Part shown: one piece after another, positions 15,293-15,437 of the stretch
Position numbering within the stretch: position 1 is the first letter of the stretch
Layout of the letters: each line of letters starts with the position of its first letter
Assembly: GCA_027343725.1 (NCBI GenBank)
Contig: DAHWKH010000129.1
Span: 1 to 15,437 of the forward strand
DNA from: Acidiferrobacteraceae bacterium
GTDB taxonomy: Bacteria > Pseudomonadota > Gammaproteobacteria > Acidiferrobacterales > Acidiferrobacteraceae
Length of the DNA stretch: 15,437 bases
Direction: 5' to 3'
Position numbers and translations under genes: made by a program
Notes under the pieces: generated by a model
The model's input: the letters and a program-made list of their open reading frames with translations, nothing else
The model's database searches: none
What the model was told of the DNA's origin: nothing

Positions 15293-15436
15293 CTAGCGCC
15301 CCTCACCAGGGCCCCGGGGCCCGGCGTCCGCGCCGGGTCGGGGGCGTTCGCCGCGCGTCCTCGGGGTCCCGGTCGCCAGCAGCAGACCCCCCCACGGGAG
15401 GCGGGTCGGCAGGCGGCGCTCGAGCGCGAGCGTCAG
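15293..15436 (-). CDS. Possible C-terminal end of a leftward gene, cut by window end
   Basis: An open minus-strand frame runs in from the right edge and stops at TAG (15293-15295), giving 48 residues. The first part (LTLALERRLPTRLPWGGLLL) looks like protein, while the last 25 residues are Gly/Pro/Arg-rich and low in complexity. Strong GC palindromes lie within it (15309-15322 and 15320-15337). It would converge on the secreted protein gene. Too little is visible to name a family, and chance in GC-rich DNA is a real alternative. Confidence 0.35.
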   Translation of the reverse strand: MTLALERRLPTRLPWGGLLLATGTPRTRGERPRPGADAGPRGPGEGR

Positions 15437-15437
15437 G

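Noticed and set aside
15309..15337. GGGCCCCGGGGCCC palindrome and adjoining 7-base-pair hairpin as a terminator
   Set aside because: No T-run follows on either strand, and such palindromes arise easily in DNA this rich in G and C.

Overview
This window is ordinary chromosome from a GC-rich proteobacterium, most likely a gammaproteobacterium. The main evidence is the gene order lepA-lepB-DUF4845-rnc-era-recO-pdxJ-acpS, which is the standard gammaproteobacterial arrangement, with GTG/TTG starts and tight overlaps. YggX, an A-type Fe-S carrier and a PII/AmtB pair agree with this. A sulfur-oxidising or acidophilic lineage (Acidiferrobacter- or Ectothiorhodospiraceae-like) is a guess from general resemblance; the sequence does not prove it.

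Layout. Positions 1-5334 are one forward operon: the 3' part of lepA (cut by the window edge), signal peptidase I, a DUF4845 membrane protein, RNase III, Era, RecO, PdxJ and AcpS. It joins translation quality, protein export, rRNA processing, ribosome assembly, DNA repair, vitamin B6 synthesis and acyl-carrier-protein activation. Most junctions overlap or are only a few bases long, so translational coupling is likely. An isoprenylcysteine-methyltransferase-like membrane protein (5378-5956) follows. Converging on it from the right is the ammonium module glnK-amtB, read leftward (7745 to 6022).

Positions 7746-12000 are more individual. They hold an intergenic region with two clear inverted repeats, a stand-alone DUF5131 (phage Gp37/Gp68-type) three-cysteine protein, a gene-poor stretch of about 390 bases, a soluble Cache/PDC-like sensor protein of unknown role, and a class II aldolase homologue. 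The aldolase homologue lacks two of the three expected zinc-binding histidines and carries a C-terminal Dabb-like domain. A rho-independent terminator separates it from a leftward yggX.

Positions 11926-13689 begin with back-to-back promoters for yggX (leftward) and an erpA-like Fe-S carrier (rightward). An ATP-grasp ligase of unknown substrate overlaps the carrier's 3' end. An AI-2E-type permease gene converges on the ATP-grasp gene and overlaps it by 11 bases. The right end holds a small secreted acidic and aromatic-rich protein and possibly the C-terminal end of a leftward gene cut by the window edge.

No CRISPR array, rRNA, tRNA, insertion sequence or integrase was seen. The best candidates for something new are the altered aldolase-Dabb fusion with the adjacent Cache protein, the AmtB with Glu in place of the first pore histidine, and the Fe-S carrier with a CX2CX4C tail.
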